From Gemmatimonadota bacterium (GTDB lineage Bacteria > Gemmatimonadota > Gemmatimonadetes > Longimicrobiales > Longimicrobiaceae), in contig JAHWJV010000003.1 in the NCBI GenBank assembly GCA_019348265.1, positions 1 to 35,741 of the forward strand: 35,741 nt of DNA, written 5' to 3'. This document shows, one piece after another, positions 16,104 through 23,539 of the stretch (within the stretch, counting starts at the first letter, position 1; each line of letters begins with the position of its first letter). The notes beneath the pieces are model-generated. The model ran no database searches. It was not told the origin of the DNA and saw nothing but the letters and a program-made list of their open reading frames with translations. A program made the translations under genes and the position numbers.

Positions 16104-16949
16104 ATGCGCGCCAGCCTTCCCCACCGCCCGGTACTGATCGTCGCCACGTTGTTGCTCTGCACGCTGCCGGGCGCGCTGGCGGCGCAGTCGCGTTCCAGCG
16201 CGCGGGGTCGCGAGGCGAGCTCAGCTCAGGTGATCCAGAGACGCCTTGCCGAAGCCGAGGCGAGGGAGCAGAAGCGGCTCGCCTGGGCGGCCCGCCGCCC
16301 GGGGATCACCGTCGCTGCCGCGCATGCACCGGAACCGGCGGGCGCGGTCGGTCCGGAGCAGGCTCCCGCGCCTGCGCCTGCGCCCCAGCTCACGCCCGCG
16401 GGGCCTGGAGCACCGGGGTCGGTCAGTGAGACCGCCATCGCCGCTGATCTGCGCTCCCTCGCCCGCTCGATGGGCGTGGAGGAGCGGCTGGACGAGCGCC
16501 GGGTCGTCGCCCTGGCGCCGATGATCGCCGCCGAGGCAGCGCGCTACGCCCTGCCGGCCGCGCTGCTGATCGCCATCATTCAGCTCGAGAGCGAGTACAA
16601 CCCGGATGCGCGATCCCGCGTCGGCGCGACGGGGCTGATGCAGGTGATGCCCTGGTGGCCGCGGGACCTGGGCTATCGGTTCGGAAAGGACCTCACCGAC
16701 GAGTCCACGAACGTACGCTACGGCAGCTGGGTGCTGCAGGACGCGCTGGAGGCCACCGACGGCGACGTGCGGCGCGCGCTGCTGCGCTACAATGGGTGCC
16801 GCACGGGGAGCAACACGCCGGGTTGCTTCAGCTATCCGGACCGGATCCGCCGCCTGGTGGAACGGGTGGCGACCGCTACCTGTTCCGGGCGTGGCTGGGA
16901 AGAATGCGTGGTCGCGCCGCTCCGGAAGTCCCGCACCGAAGCGGACTGA
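16104..16949 (+). CDS. Secreted lytic transglycosylase (SLT domain)
   Basis: 281 aa from the ATG at 16104, which puts the signal peptide (L-A-A-Q) at the N-terminus; an in-frame ATG at 16065 would add 13 residues, and neither has a clear ribosome site. A Pro/Ala-rich linker (about 80-120) precedes the SLT domain: catalytic Glu in Q-L-E-S-E-Y-N-P, then G-A-T-G-L-M-Q-V-M-P and L-R-Y-N-G-C. It should cleave the peptidoglycan MurNAc-GlcNAc bond without hydrolysis. Cysteines in Y-N-G-C, P-G-C, T-C and E-C near the C-terminus may form disulfides, unusual for simple SLT proteins. Confidence 0.88.
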   Translation: MRASLPHRPVLIVATLLLCTLPGALAAQSRSSARGREASSAQVIQRRLAEAEAREQKRLAWAARRPGITVAAAHAPEPAGAVGPEQAPAPAPAPQLTPAGPGAPGSVSETAIAADLRSLARSMGVEERLDERRVVALAPMIAAEAARYALPAALLIAIIQLESEYNPDARSRVGATGLMQVMPWWPRDLGYRFGKDLTDESTNVRYGSWVLQDALEATDGDVRRALLRYNGCRTGSNTPGCFSYPDRIRRLVERVATATCSGRGWEECVVAPLRKSRTEAD

Positions 16950-16969
16950 CCTGGTCGGCACGCCTTGCT

Positions 16970-17005
16970 CGCAGCCCCGCCGGTCCGCCGACCGGCGGGG
17001 CTGCG
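16970..17005 (+). terminator. Intrinsic terminator after the transglycosylase gene
   Basis: A perfect 16-bp stem (CGCAGCCCCGCCGGTC with GACCGGCGGGGCTGCG) and 4-base loop lies 20 bases after the stop, followed by ACGTTTCCCC. Very stable; the T-run is short. Confidence 0.75.
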
Positions 17006-17118
17006 ACGTTTCCCCCTGGCCGGACCCGCGCCGCCCTTGCGTGCGCCGGGGCCGCGGACTATCAAATCAATTAGTCCCCGCCGTATCGCGGCCAATCCGC
17101 AGCAATCCCGGAAAGCCC

Positions 17119-18111
17119 ATGTCCATTCGTCGTCGTACCATACGAATCGTGCCCGCGGTGCTCGCCGCGCTGCTCTGCGCGACCGAGGCGAGCGCGCAGG
17201 CCGCGCCCGGCGCGCCGTTCTCCATCAGGCGTGGAGATCGCATCGTCTTCGTGGGGAATACGTTTGCCGAGAGAATGCAGCTCTTCCCGCACTTCGAGTC
17301 GTTGCTGACCACCCTTCAGCCGGGCGACAGCCTCACCTTCCGCAACATGGGGTGGAGCGCGGACGAGGTCGCGCTGCAGCCGCGTCCGCTGAATTTCGGG
17401 GACATGCATTCCCACCTGAATGAACAGCGCGCAGACGTGATCTTCGCGGCGTTCGGGATGAACGAGTCTTATGCCGGCGAGGCAGGGCTCCCGTCCTTCC
17501 GGGTGGCGCTCGACACGCTGCTCCAGGCGATGCAGCGCCGCCGGTACAACGGAGAGACTCCGCCGAGGATCGTGCTGCTGTCGCCGATCGCGCACGAGCG
17601 CGTCGAGCGGGTGCCGCTGGACCCCGCCGCGCACAACCGGCAGATCGCCGCGTACACGGAGGCTATGCGGCAGGTCGCGGCCAGCAGGGGCGCTCACTTC
17701 GTCGACCTGTACACGCCGACGCTGCCGCTGATGGAGAACCGCTCGCTCGGCGACCTCACCATCAACGGGATCCACCTGAACGATCGCGGTACCGAGATCG
17801 TGAGCCGGATCATGGCCCGCGCGCTCGGGTGGTCCGCCCCGGACCCGCTCGCTCCCGCCAGGCGCACAGCAGCCGACGCCCAGCTCACCGCGGCGATTCG
17901 TGACAAGAACCAGCTCTTCTTCTACCGCTGGCGCGCGGTCAATGGCGAGTACATCTACGGGCGGCGCAAGGAGCCGTTCGGCGTGGTGAACTTCCCGCCG
18001 GAGATGCAGAAGCTCGAAGACATGATCGCCGCGCGTGAGAAGGAGATCTGGCGGCTTGCCAGGGCGGTGGCGGGGCGGCCACGCACCGCACGTGCGGGAG
18101 CTGGCCGATGA
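17119..18111 (+). CDS. Secreted SGNH/GDSL-like protein partnered with a membrane-bound dehydrogenase
   Basis: 330 aa with a signal peptide (A-S-A-Q near residue 27). SGNH blocks appear as I-V-F-V-G-N-T-F-A-E-R (block I), N-M-G-W-S (block II-like), F-G-M-N-E-S (block III, N115) and T-I-N-G-I-H-L-N (H219). The nucleophile position is Thr (T48) instead of Ser. Proteins with this G-N-T-F-A-E-R form usually sit beside PVC-type membrane-bound dehydrogenases, as here: the stop overlaps the next start as ATGA. The start at 17119 has GGAAAG upstream. Catalysis by Thr is unproven; the role may be binding or deacetylation of a glycan. Confidence 0.78.
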   Translation: MSIRRRTIRIVPAVLAALLCATEASAQAAPGAPFSIRRGDRIVFVGNTFAERMQLFPHFESLLTTLQPGDSLTFRNMGWSADEVALQPRPLNFGDMHSHLNEQRADVIFAAFGMNESYAGEAGLPSFRVALDTLLQAMQRRRYNGETPPRIVLLSPIAHERVERVPLDPAAHNRQIAAYTEAMRQVAASRGAHFVDLYTPTLPLMENRSLGDLTINGIHLNDRGTEIVSRIMARALGWSAPDPLAPARRTAADAQLTAAIRDKNQLFFYRWRAVNGEYIYGRRKEPFGVVNFPPEMQKLEDMIAAREKEIWRLARAVAGRPRTARAGAGR

Positions 18112-19967
18112 GACATCAATCGCGTTTCCCAACTAGCGGTGTGCATATGCGTGACCTGCTGCTCCGGTGCCGTCCGGCCGCCCTGCTCCTGCTGCTCCTC
18201 GCCGCCGCGGAACGCGGTTCGGCGCAGGTGGTCCCGGTGAAGGAGCCGAACTTGGGCGGGCAGATCGACCTCGCGACGCAGGACCCCGCGATTGCGCTGC
18301 AGCGGCTCAAGGCCGCGGAAGGATACGAAGTAAGCCTGTTCGCGTCGGAGAAGAACTTCCCCATCGGCAATCCCGTAGCTCTCGCGTGGGACAGCCGGGG
18401 GCGGCTGTGGGTCTCCACCATGCCGACCTACCCGCACTACCTCCCGGGGTCCCCGCCTACCGACAAGCTGGTCATCCTGGAGGACACGAACGGCGACGGG
18501 CGCGCCGATAAGCACACGGTGTTCGCCGACAGCCTCTACCTCCCGGTCGGGTTCGAGCTGGGGGATGGCGGCGTGTACGTCTCCCAGGCGCCGGACCTCC
18601 TCTTCCTCAAAGACACGAACGGGGACGACGTGGCGGACGAGCGCCACGTCATCCTGCACGGGTTCGGTACGGAAGACAGTCACCACGCGATCCACGCGTA
18701 CACCTGGGGGCCGGAGGGCGCGCTCTACTTCCAGGAAGGCACCTTCGTGCACTCCCAGGTGGAGACGCCGCACGGGCCGGTCCGGCTCTATAACGCGGGC
18801 GTGTTCCGATATGAGCCACGCACCGAGCGGCTCGGCGTCTTCGTCACCTATGGCTTCGCCAACCCGTGGGGACACACCTTCGACCGCTGGGGCCAGAATT
18901 TCGTGGCCGACGCGTCGAACGGAAACAACTACTTCGCGCTTCCCTTCAGCGGGTGGCTGGATTACCCGCAGAAGCACCCGACGATGCGGGTGTTCACCTC
19001 GGTCGTCCGCCCCACGGCGGGCGCGGAGCTCGTGAGCAGCCGCCACTTCCCCGACGAGGCGCAGGGCACGCTGCTCGTGCCGAACAACATCGGCTTCCAG
19101 GGGATCAAGAGCCACAAGGTGGCGCCCGAGGGGTCCGGATTCGTGTCGCAGGAAACGCCGCCGCTGCTGGTTTCCAGCGACATCAACTTCCGGCCGATCG
19201 ATCTGGAGTTCGGCCCGGACGGCGCCCTCTATCTGGTGGATTGGTTCAACCCGCTGGTCGGGCACATGCAGTACTCGCTGCGCGACCCGCGACGTGACGT
19301 ATCTCACGGGCGCATCTGGCGCATCACCTACAAGGGGCGGCCGCTGCTCACCTCGGTCGACTTGACCAAAGTGTCCACGGCGGGGCTGCTCGACCTGCTG
19401 AAGGAGTACGAGGACCGCACTCGCTATCGCGTCCGACGGGAGCTTCGCGAGCGCAACGGCGACGAGGTGCGCCGGGAGCTGGCGAGATGGACGGCAGCCC
19501 TCTCGACCTCGGATCCGGAGTACGAGCACCACCTGCTCGAGGCGCTCTGGTTGCACCAGGCACGCGACATGGTGGAGCCGAGGCTGCTCGGTCGCCTGCT
19601 GCGCGCGAACGATCATCGCGCCCGGGCGGCCGCGACGATCCCCTCGAGGTCCGGGATCGTGCCGACCGCGTTGGAGGCGGCGGTGACGGCGACCCAGCGC
19701 GTGCGCTCGGAGAGGACGGCCTCGACCGCGGCGGCCGGCAGCTCGAGCGTCTCGGGGTCCGGCTCGGCGAAGACGACGCGGGCGCCCGCGCGCTCGGCGG
19801 GCGGCTCGCAGCGCAGCTCGACGCGGAGTTGGCTGACGAGACGGAGCACAACGAGTTGGAAGGGTGGCCATGATCTGGATCTTATCCGCTACGGTCCTGG
19901 TGGGCGTTGGGCTCTGGCGCCGCGCCTCCCGGGAGTATACACGGCGGCATCACGGACGCCGCCCTGA
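18108..19967 (+). pseudogene. Truncated PVC-type membrane-bound dehydrogenase, chimeric 3' end
   Basis: The open frame encodes 619 aa, but only about residues 1-510 belong to the gene. After a signal peptide (S-A-Q near 40) comes the propeller domain of membrane-bound dehydrogenases: G-Y-E-V-S-L-F-A, two D-T-N-G-D-(G/D) calcium-like repeats, Y-G-F-A-N-P-W-G-H and F-G-P-D-G-A-L-Y-L-V-D-W. A helical segment begins the HEAT-repeat part. At about 19617-19637 the sequence switches into an unrelated fragment on the opposite strand, and the remaining 110 residues are Ser/Arg-rich read-through. The usual rest of the HEAT repeats and the C-terminal cytochrome c with CxxCH are missing. It overlaps the SGNH gene as ATGA; an internal ATG at 18147 is an alternative start. 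Confidence 0.8.
19616..19801 (-). pseudogene. Internal fragment of a class V aminotransferase/cysteine desulfurase-like gene
   Basis: Read on the minus strand, about 60 residues match this family: A-E-R-A-G-A-R-V-V-F-A-E-P-D-P-E-T, then V-L-S-E-R-T-R-W and VAVTAASNAVGTIPDLEGI followed by V-A-A-A-R-A. The V-A-V-T-x-A-S-N-x-x-G segment is typical of the strand before the PLP region in cysteine desulfurase-like proteins. There is no start, PLP lysine or C-terminal domain, and its right end joins the broken dehydrogenase within shared GC-rich sequence. It is a relic brought in by rearrangement. Confidence 0.65.
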
Positions 19968-19989
19968 AACCGATGGATGGTTCACATGA
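19870..19989 (+). CDS. Possible 39-aa membrane protein upstream of the excisionase-like gene
   Basis: Short ORF beginning M-I-W-I-L-S-A-T-V-L-V-G-V-G-L-W (one hydrophobic segment) followed by an Arg/His-rich tail. It has GGAAGGGTGG just upstream, and its stop overlaps the next start as ATGA. Coupling and the hydrophobic-then-basic layout favour a real small protein, but it could be a chance ORF in the scar region. Function unknown. Confidence 0.35.
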   Translation: MIWILSATVLVGVGLWRRASREYTRRHHGRRPETDGWFT

Positions 19990-20198
19990 ACGATACGCGA
20001 GCGATTGTGCCGGAGCAGCTCTACTCAGCCGCCGAGACCCAGGTGCTACTCGGTCTGCGCCGGCGGAAGTCGGTCTACGAGATCCCGCCGAAAGCGCTCG
20101 TGCCGACCTGGGTAGGGCCACGGCGCGGCAAGAAGATGTTCCGAGGCCAGGACATCCTCTCCTACCTCGAGCGCGGCCGCGGAAAGGCGGCGGCCTGA
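19986..20198 (+). CDS. Excisionase-like small helix-turn-helix protein
   Basis: 70 aa. L-Y-S-A-A-E-T-Q-V-L-L-G-L-R-R-R-K-S-V-Y is the MerR/Xis-type recognition start, followed by a wing (V-G-P-R-R-G-K-K-M-F-R) and a closing helix Q-D-I-L-S-Y-L-E-R. Such proteins bend DNA at attachment sites or regulate the integrase. Its stop and the integrase start share bases (TGATG), so the two are translated together. The ATG at 19986 has GGATGG upstream; an in-frame start at 19977 is less likely. Confidence 0.75.
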   Translation: MNDTRAIVPEQLYSAAETQVLLGLRRRKSVYEIPPKALVPTWVGPRRGKKMFRGQDILSYLERGRGKAAA

Positions 20199-21307
20199 TG
20201 GTGTTCAAGAAGAAAGGCCGCTCTAACTGGTACCTATGGCCCACCCTCCCCGGCTTCGGGCGGGTCGGTCCCTGGTCGACCGGGACCGCGAACGAGCGCC
20301 TGGCGAAGGGCGTCGAGCACTTCCTCCAGGACCTGGCGCTCACGGACCCGAGCGCGGTGCGCGGGATCGTCGAGGCGCGGTACTCCCTCCAGGATGCGTA
20401 CATCGCCCAGCGCGAGGGTCGGCTCGCCGAGTTGAAGGAGCGCTCCGGGGATCCGCCGCTCAACGAGGTGATCCGCCGGTTCGAGGCGATGGTGACCGAC
20501 CGCCGGATCCAGGACGGGCTGGAGCAGCTGTCGGCGCTGGCTCCCCGCGGAGCTCGCATGTCGTGGCTGACCCAGCCGAAGAACATCTCGGACGTCTGCG
20601 CGAGCGCGGTGGCCGAGGGTAGGAAGCCGAACAGCGTGAAGCGCTCGCTCTACCGCGCGATCGCGGACCTGCTTGGCTACGAGATCGGAAAGGCGCGGCG
20701 CGCGACGATCATGGCGGACGTGGTGAAGCCCGGCGAGAACGACGCGCGCGACGTGACGCTGACCGCGGAGCAGGCGGCGGAGCTCCTGGAGGCCTGCGAC
20801 GAGGAGATTCGACCGATCATCACCGTGGCCATTCTGACCGGGATCGACCGAGGACCGCTCCTCCGGCTCACGCCGGCGCACGTCGACGTCCACGCCGGCA
20901 CCATCAAGGTACCCGACCGGAAGAGCGCGAGCCGCAGCCGCACGCTCGAGCTCTCCACCGCCGCCCAGGTGATCCTGCGCCAGGAGTCGGCAGGGAAGCG
21001 CGCCGACGAAGCGATCTGGAAGATCAGCGAGCACGCGCTAGGTCGTCGCTTCCGGACCGCGCGTCAGGCGGCGGGGCTCGAGTGGCTGCGGATCAAGGAC
21101 CTGCGCCACGTCTTTGCGACGATGTGGGTGTCCAGTGGCGGAGGGCTGAAGGACCTAGGTGGCGCGATGGGCCACTCGATCAGCGCCACGACGCTCAAGT
21201 ACACGGCGAGCCAGGCGCGAGAGGTACGAACCCAGATGGACCGGGTGGCCCGTGCGCTCCGGCTCGACCGGGCGCATCTTACCCTCGAAAAGGACGGTAC
21301 CGCGTGA
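20198..21307 (+). CDS. Phage-type tyrosine recombinase (integrase) with altered Arg-I box
   Basis: 369 aa. The start at 20198 overlaps the HTH stop; upstream codons in frame are not protein-like. The N-terminus (M-V-F-K-K-K-G-R-S-N-W-Y-L-W) resembles an arm-binding region, residues 125-170 the core-binding domain, and 186-350 the catalytic domain. Box II is present as K-D-L-R-H (R303, H304), then G-H (326) and tyrosine Y335 in L-K-Y-T-A-S. In box I, where families have T-G-x-R, this protein reads T-G-I-D-R-G-P, with Asp (D217) at the catalytic Arg position. Either the neighbouring Arg takes over or the enzyme is inactive. Part of a three-ORF coupled cassette. Confidence 0.85.
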   Translation: MVFKKKGRSNWYLWPTLPGFGRVGPWSTGTANERLAKGVEHFLQDLALTDPSAVRGIVEARYSLQDAYIAQREGRLAELKERSGDPPLNEVIRRFEAMVTDRRIQDGLEQLSALAPRGARMSWLTQPKNISDVCASAVAEGRKPNSVKRSLYRAIADLLGYEIGKARRATIMADVVKPGENDARDVTLTAEQAAELLEACDEEIRPIITVAILTGIDRGPLLRLTPAHVDVHAGTIKVPDRKSASRSRTLELSTAAQVILRQESAGKRADEAIWKISEHALGRRFRTARQAAGLEWLRIKDLRHVFATMWVSSGGGLKDLGGAMGHSISATTLKYTASQAREVRTQMDRVARALRLDRAHLTLEKDGTA

Positions 21308-21436
21308 ACGCGGCATGTTACCCGATCTGTAACCCGGGGCGGAATTATCCGCCTGCTATCAGGGCGAGCGCGGCACGCGGTGTGCCGATGCGAAGGACGT
21401 CCCGTTCCTCACCATCGCCCGCGCCCTCCTACGCTG

Positions 21437-21985
21437 ATGACCTCTCTCTTCGACCGCGCCACCTTCCGGGAAGATGGCGAGCTGAACGTCATCATCGAGG
21501 CCCCGAAGGGCAGCCGGAACAAGTACGCCTACGACCCGGACGAGGAGCTGTTCGTCCTCAAATCCGTGCTCCCGGCCGGCGCGATCTTTCCCTTCGACTT
21601 CGGCTTCATCCCCTCGACCCTGGGGGAGGATGGGGATCCCGTGGATGTGCTGGTGCTGATGGACGAGCCCGCGTTCCCCGGCTGCCTGGTCCCAGCGCGG
21701 CTGGTCGGCGGGATCGAGGCCGAGCAGACGGAGCGTGACGGGGCGACGATGCGGAACGACCGCCTGATCGCCGTGGCCGCGAAGTCGTACACGCACCGCG
21801 ACGTGCGCTCCCTGGACGATCTGAACGCCAACCTGATCGGCGAGATCGAGCACTTCTTCGCCTCCTATAACCAGATCCGCGGCAAGCGCTTCGAGACCGT
21901 CGGCCGGGTCGGCGCGGATGGAGCGCTGCAGCGCGTCAAGGAAGCGATCGCCCGCGCCAGCCAGAGAAAGGGAGCCAAGTCATGA
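21437..21985 (+). CDS. ppa: Inorganic pyrophosphatase, family I
   Basis: 182 aa. Hydrolyses pyrophosphate to phosphate in the cytoplasm. The active-site pattern is visible: E-A-P-K-G-S-R-N-K-Y (E21, K24), F-P-F-D-F-G-F-I-P and the Asp signature D-G-D-P-V-D-V-L (D65, D67, D70). Length fits the family (about 170-200 aa). There is no clear ribosome site before 21437. The stop overlaps the methyltransferase start as ATGA, so the two form an operon. Confidence 0.93.
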   Translation: MTSLFDRATFREDGELNVIIEAPKGSRNKYAYDPDEELFVLKSVLPAGAIFPFDFGFIPSTLGEDGDPVDVLVLMDEPAFPGCLVPARLVGGIEAEQTERDGATMRNDRLIAVAAKSYTHRDVRSLDDLNANLIGEIEHFFASYNQIRGKRFETVGRVGADGALQRVKEAIARASQRKGAKS

Positions 21986-22755
21986 GCCAGCAGCCGCTCG
22001 ACCCCACCCGCCGCTTCTCCAACCGCGTGGCGGACTATGTCCGGTATCGGCCGAGCTATCCAGACGAGATCGTCACCACGCTGCAGCAGGAGGCCGGGCT
22101 CCATCCCGGCGCCGTCGTCGCCGACATCGGCTCCGGGACCGGAATCTCGAGCGAGCTGTTCCTTCGCCACGGGCTCGAGGTGTACGCGGTCGAGCCGAAC
22201 CCCGAGATGCGCGCGGCGGCGGAGGATTGGCTGGGTTCCGAGACCGGCTTCCACAGCGTCGCCGGAACGGCGGAGTGCAGCACGCTGCCGGACTCGTGGG
22301 TGGACCTGGTGAGCGCGGGGCAAGCGTTCCACTGGTTCGACTGTCAGGCCGCACGTCGCGAGCTCGCCCGCGTGCTGCGGACGGCCGAGAGCTACGTCGC
22401 CCTGTTCTGGAACTCCCGCCGTACGGACGCGAGCCCCTTCCTGGCCGCGTACGAAGAGCTGCTCCTGGAGTTCTCCACCGACTACCGCGAAGTGACCCAG
22501 CGGAATATCGGCGGCGACCAGCTGCGTGCCTTTTTCGGTGGCGACTATCGGAGCCGCGTCTGCCAAACCGAGCAGGAGTTCGACTTCGAGGGGCTGACGG
22601 GGCGCCTGCTCTCGTCCTCGTACGCGCCAGCCGCGGGCGACCGCAACCACGAGCCGATGCTCACCCGGCTGCGTGAGATCTTCGACCGGCACCAGCAGGG
22701 CGGCCGCGTCGGATTCCTGTACGATACGGAGCTGCATTACGGCCAGATCGTATAA
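21982..22755 (+). CDS. Class I SAM-dependent methyltransferase (type 11)
   Basis: 257 aa. Motif I is V-A-D-I-G-S-G-T-G, followed by an acidic loop at V-Y-A-V-E-P-N-P-E-M and the F-H-W-F-D post-motif of small-molecule methyltransferases. The N-terminus F-S-N-R-V-A-D-Y-V-R-Y-R-P-S-Y-P is typical of this UbiE/BioC-like group. The substrate is not predictable. It is coupled to the pyrophosphatase gene by an ATGA overlap. Confidence 0.9.
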   Translation: MSQQPLDPTRRFSNRVADYVRYRPSYPDEIVTTLQQEAGLHPGAVVADIGSGTGISSELFLRHGLEVYAVEPNPEMRAAAEDWLGSETGFHSVAGTAECSTLPDSWVDLVSAGQAFHWFDCQAARRELARVLRTAESYVALFWNSRRTDASPFLAAYEELLLEFSTDYREVTQRNIGGDQLRAFFGGDYRSRVCQTEQEFDFEGLTGRLLSSSYAPAAGDRNHEPMLTRLREIFDRHQQGGRVGFLYDTELHYGQIV

Positions 22756-22769
22756 CGCCGCCGGAGTAT

Positions 22770-22798
22770 TTGCCTGCCCTGTGACGGTCGGCTACCTT
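22770..22798 (+). promoter_or_regulatory. Promoter of the Imm8-like gene, probably leaderless
   Basis: -35 TTGCCT (22770-22775), a 17-base spacer and -10 TACCTT (22793-22798) end 6 bases before the ATG at 22805. Transcription should begin at the start codon, which fits the lack of a ribosome site. Confidence 0.5.
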
Positions 22799-22804
22799 CG
22801 AGCC

Positions 22805-23155
22805 ATGATTCAACCAGAGCTCCGCCACATCGGCAGCCCGAACCTGGAGCCGCCTGCGCTTCCTCCGGACCCCGCCGACTGCGCCGTTCAGTTTTCGGCG
22901 TTGATCGGGCCTCGCGGAGGCGAGGAGGCCGCGGCGTTCACCTTCACCGTCGTGACCGCTGCCCACCTCGCCCGCACGCTCGGGCACACGTGGGGGCGCG
23001 GCTACCTCATCCTGGATACCTTCGACTGGCACATCATCGTCCGAGCGGTCGCGCAGCTCCTCGCCCAGTGCACCGCCGAGACCTGGCCGCAGGTGATGCT
23101 GGAATTGAACAAGGAGCTGGTGTGGAATTCGGATCGGGGGAGGACTGAAGACTGA
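22805..23155 (+). CDS. Imm8-family immunity-like protein
   Basis: 116 aa. It begins M-I-Q-P-E-L-R-H-I-G-S-P-N-L, followed by F-S-A-L-I-G-P-R-G-G-E-E, F-T-F-T-V-V-T-A-A-H-L and a C-terminal region with W-P-Q-V-M-L-E-L-N-K-E-L-V-W. This is the layout of the Imm8 immunity proteins of polymorphic toxin systems. No toxin gene is next to it: the upstream gene is a methyltransferase and the downstream one is a small acidic protein on the other strand. It may protect against toxins from neighbours or serve another role. The -10 box lies just ahead of the ATG. Confidence 0.7.
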   Translation: MIQPELRHIGSPNLEPPALPPDPADCAVQFSALIGPRGGEEAAAFTFTVVTAAHLARTLGHTWGRGYLILDTFDWHIIVRAVAQLLAQCTAETWPQVMLELNKELVWNSDRGRTED

Positions 23156-23164
23156 AGACTTCCC

Positions 23165-23395
23165 CTACCTCCTCTGATCCTCTTCCGCTTTGCGCTCCAC
23201 GTCGCGCGTCATCTCGCCGATGGTCTTGTCATGAACCTCGGAGGGAGCGGTGGCTTCCACGCGGTCGGCTTGCGCCTGAAGGGCGTCGCGGTCGCGCTCG
23301 ACCTGGCGCTGGCGCTCCAGGTTCTCCTGATCCTGCGCTGCATCCTCGGGGCGCGGGGTGTGCACGTCACGGTCGGTGCTGTTCGTATCCGCCAT
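23165..23395 (-). CDS. Small acidic, highly charged hypothetical protein
   Basis: 76 aa. The start at 23395 has GGAGG close upstream. The protein is almost free of large hydrophobic residues and has no Cys; most residues are D, E, R, Q or A. Residues 20-48 (Q-D-Q-E-N-L-E-R-Q-R-Q-V-E-R) should form a helix or coiled coil, and the ends are probably disordered. No family is recognised. It is convergent with the Imm8-like gene (9-base gap), and a tandem ACTGAAG repeat sits in the Imm8 3' end. Stress or desiccation proteins can look like this, but that is a guess. Confidence 0.6.
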   Translation of the reverse strand: MADTNSTDRDVHTPRPEDAAQDQENLERQRQVERDRDALQAQADRVEATAPSEVHDKTIGEMTRDVERKAEEDQRR

Positions 23396-23539
23396 CGGTT
23401 CCTCCAGAGCTCGGGTAGGTATGCCTTCGGATGCCCGCAGGGCGCAACATCCGTTCCGGTGCGCGCGACCGCCCGCCGCACCAGCTCCCGGGCTCGGACC
23501 GCAGGCGCCGCCCAACCACATTCCACGGAGTCTTCTGTA

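Noticed and set aside
17955..19871. 638-aa minus-strand ORF opposite the membrane-bound dehydrogenase
   Set aside because: Shadow frame; the true minus-strand signal here is only the short aminotransferase fragment in another frame.
1922..21307. One prophage spanning the Rad52 patch and the integrase
   Set aside because: The 17 kb between are ordinary metabolic and transport genes, with no phage structural genes and no visible att repeats.
23143..23160. ACTGAAG tandem at the end of the Imm8 gene
   Set aside because: Only two copies plus a partial one; too short to call a functional repeat.
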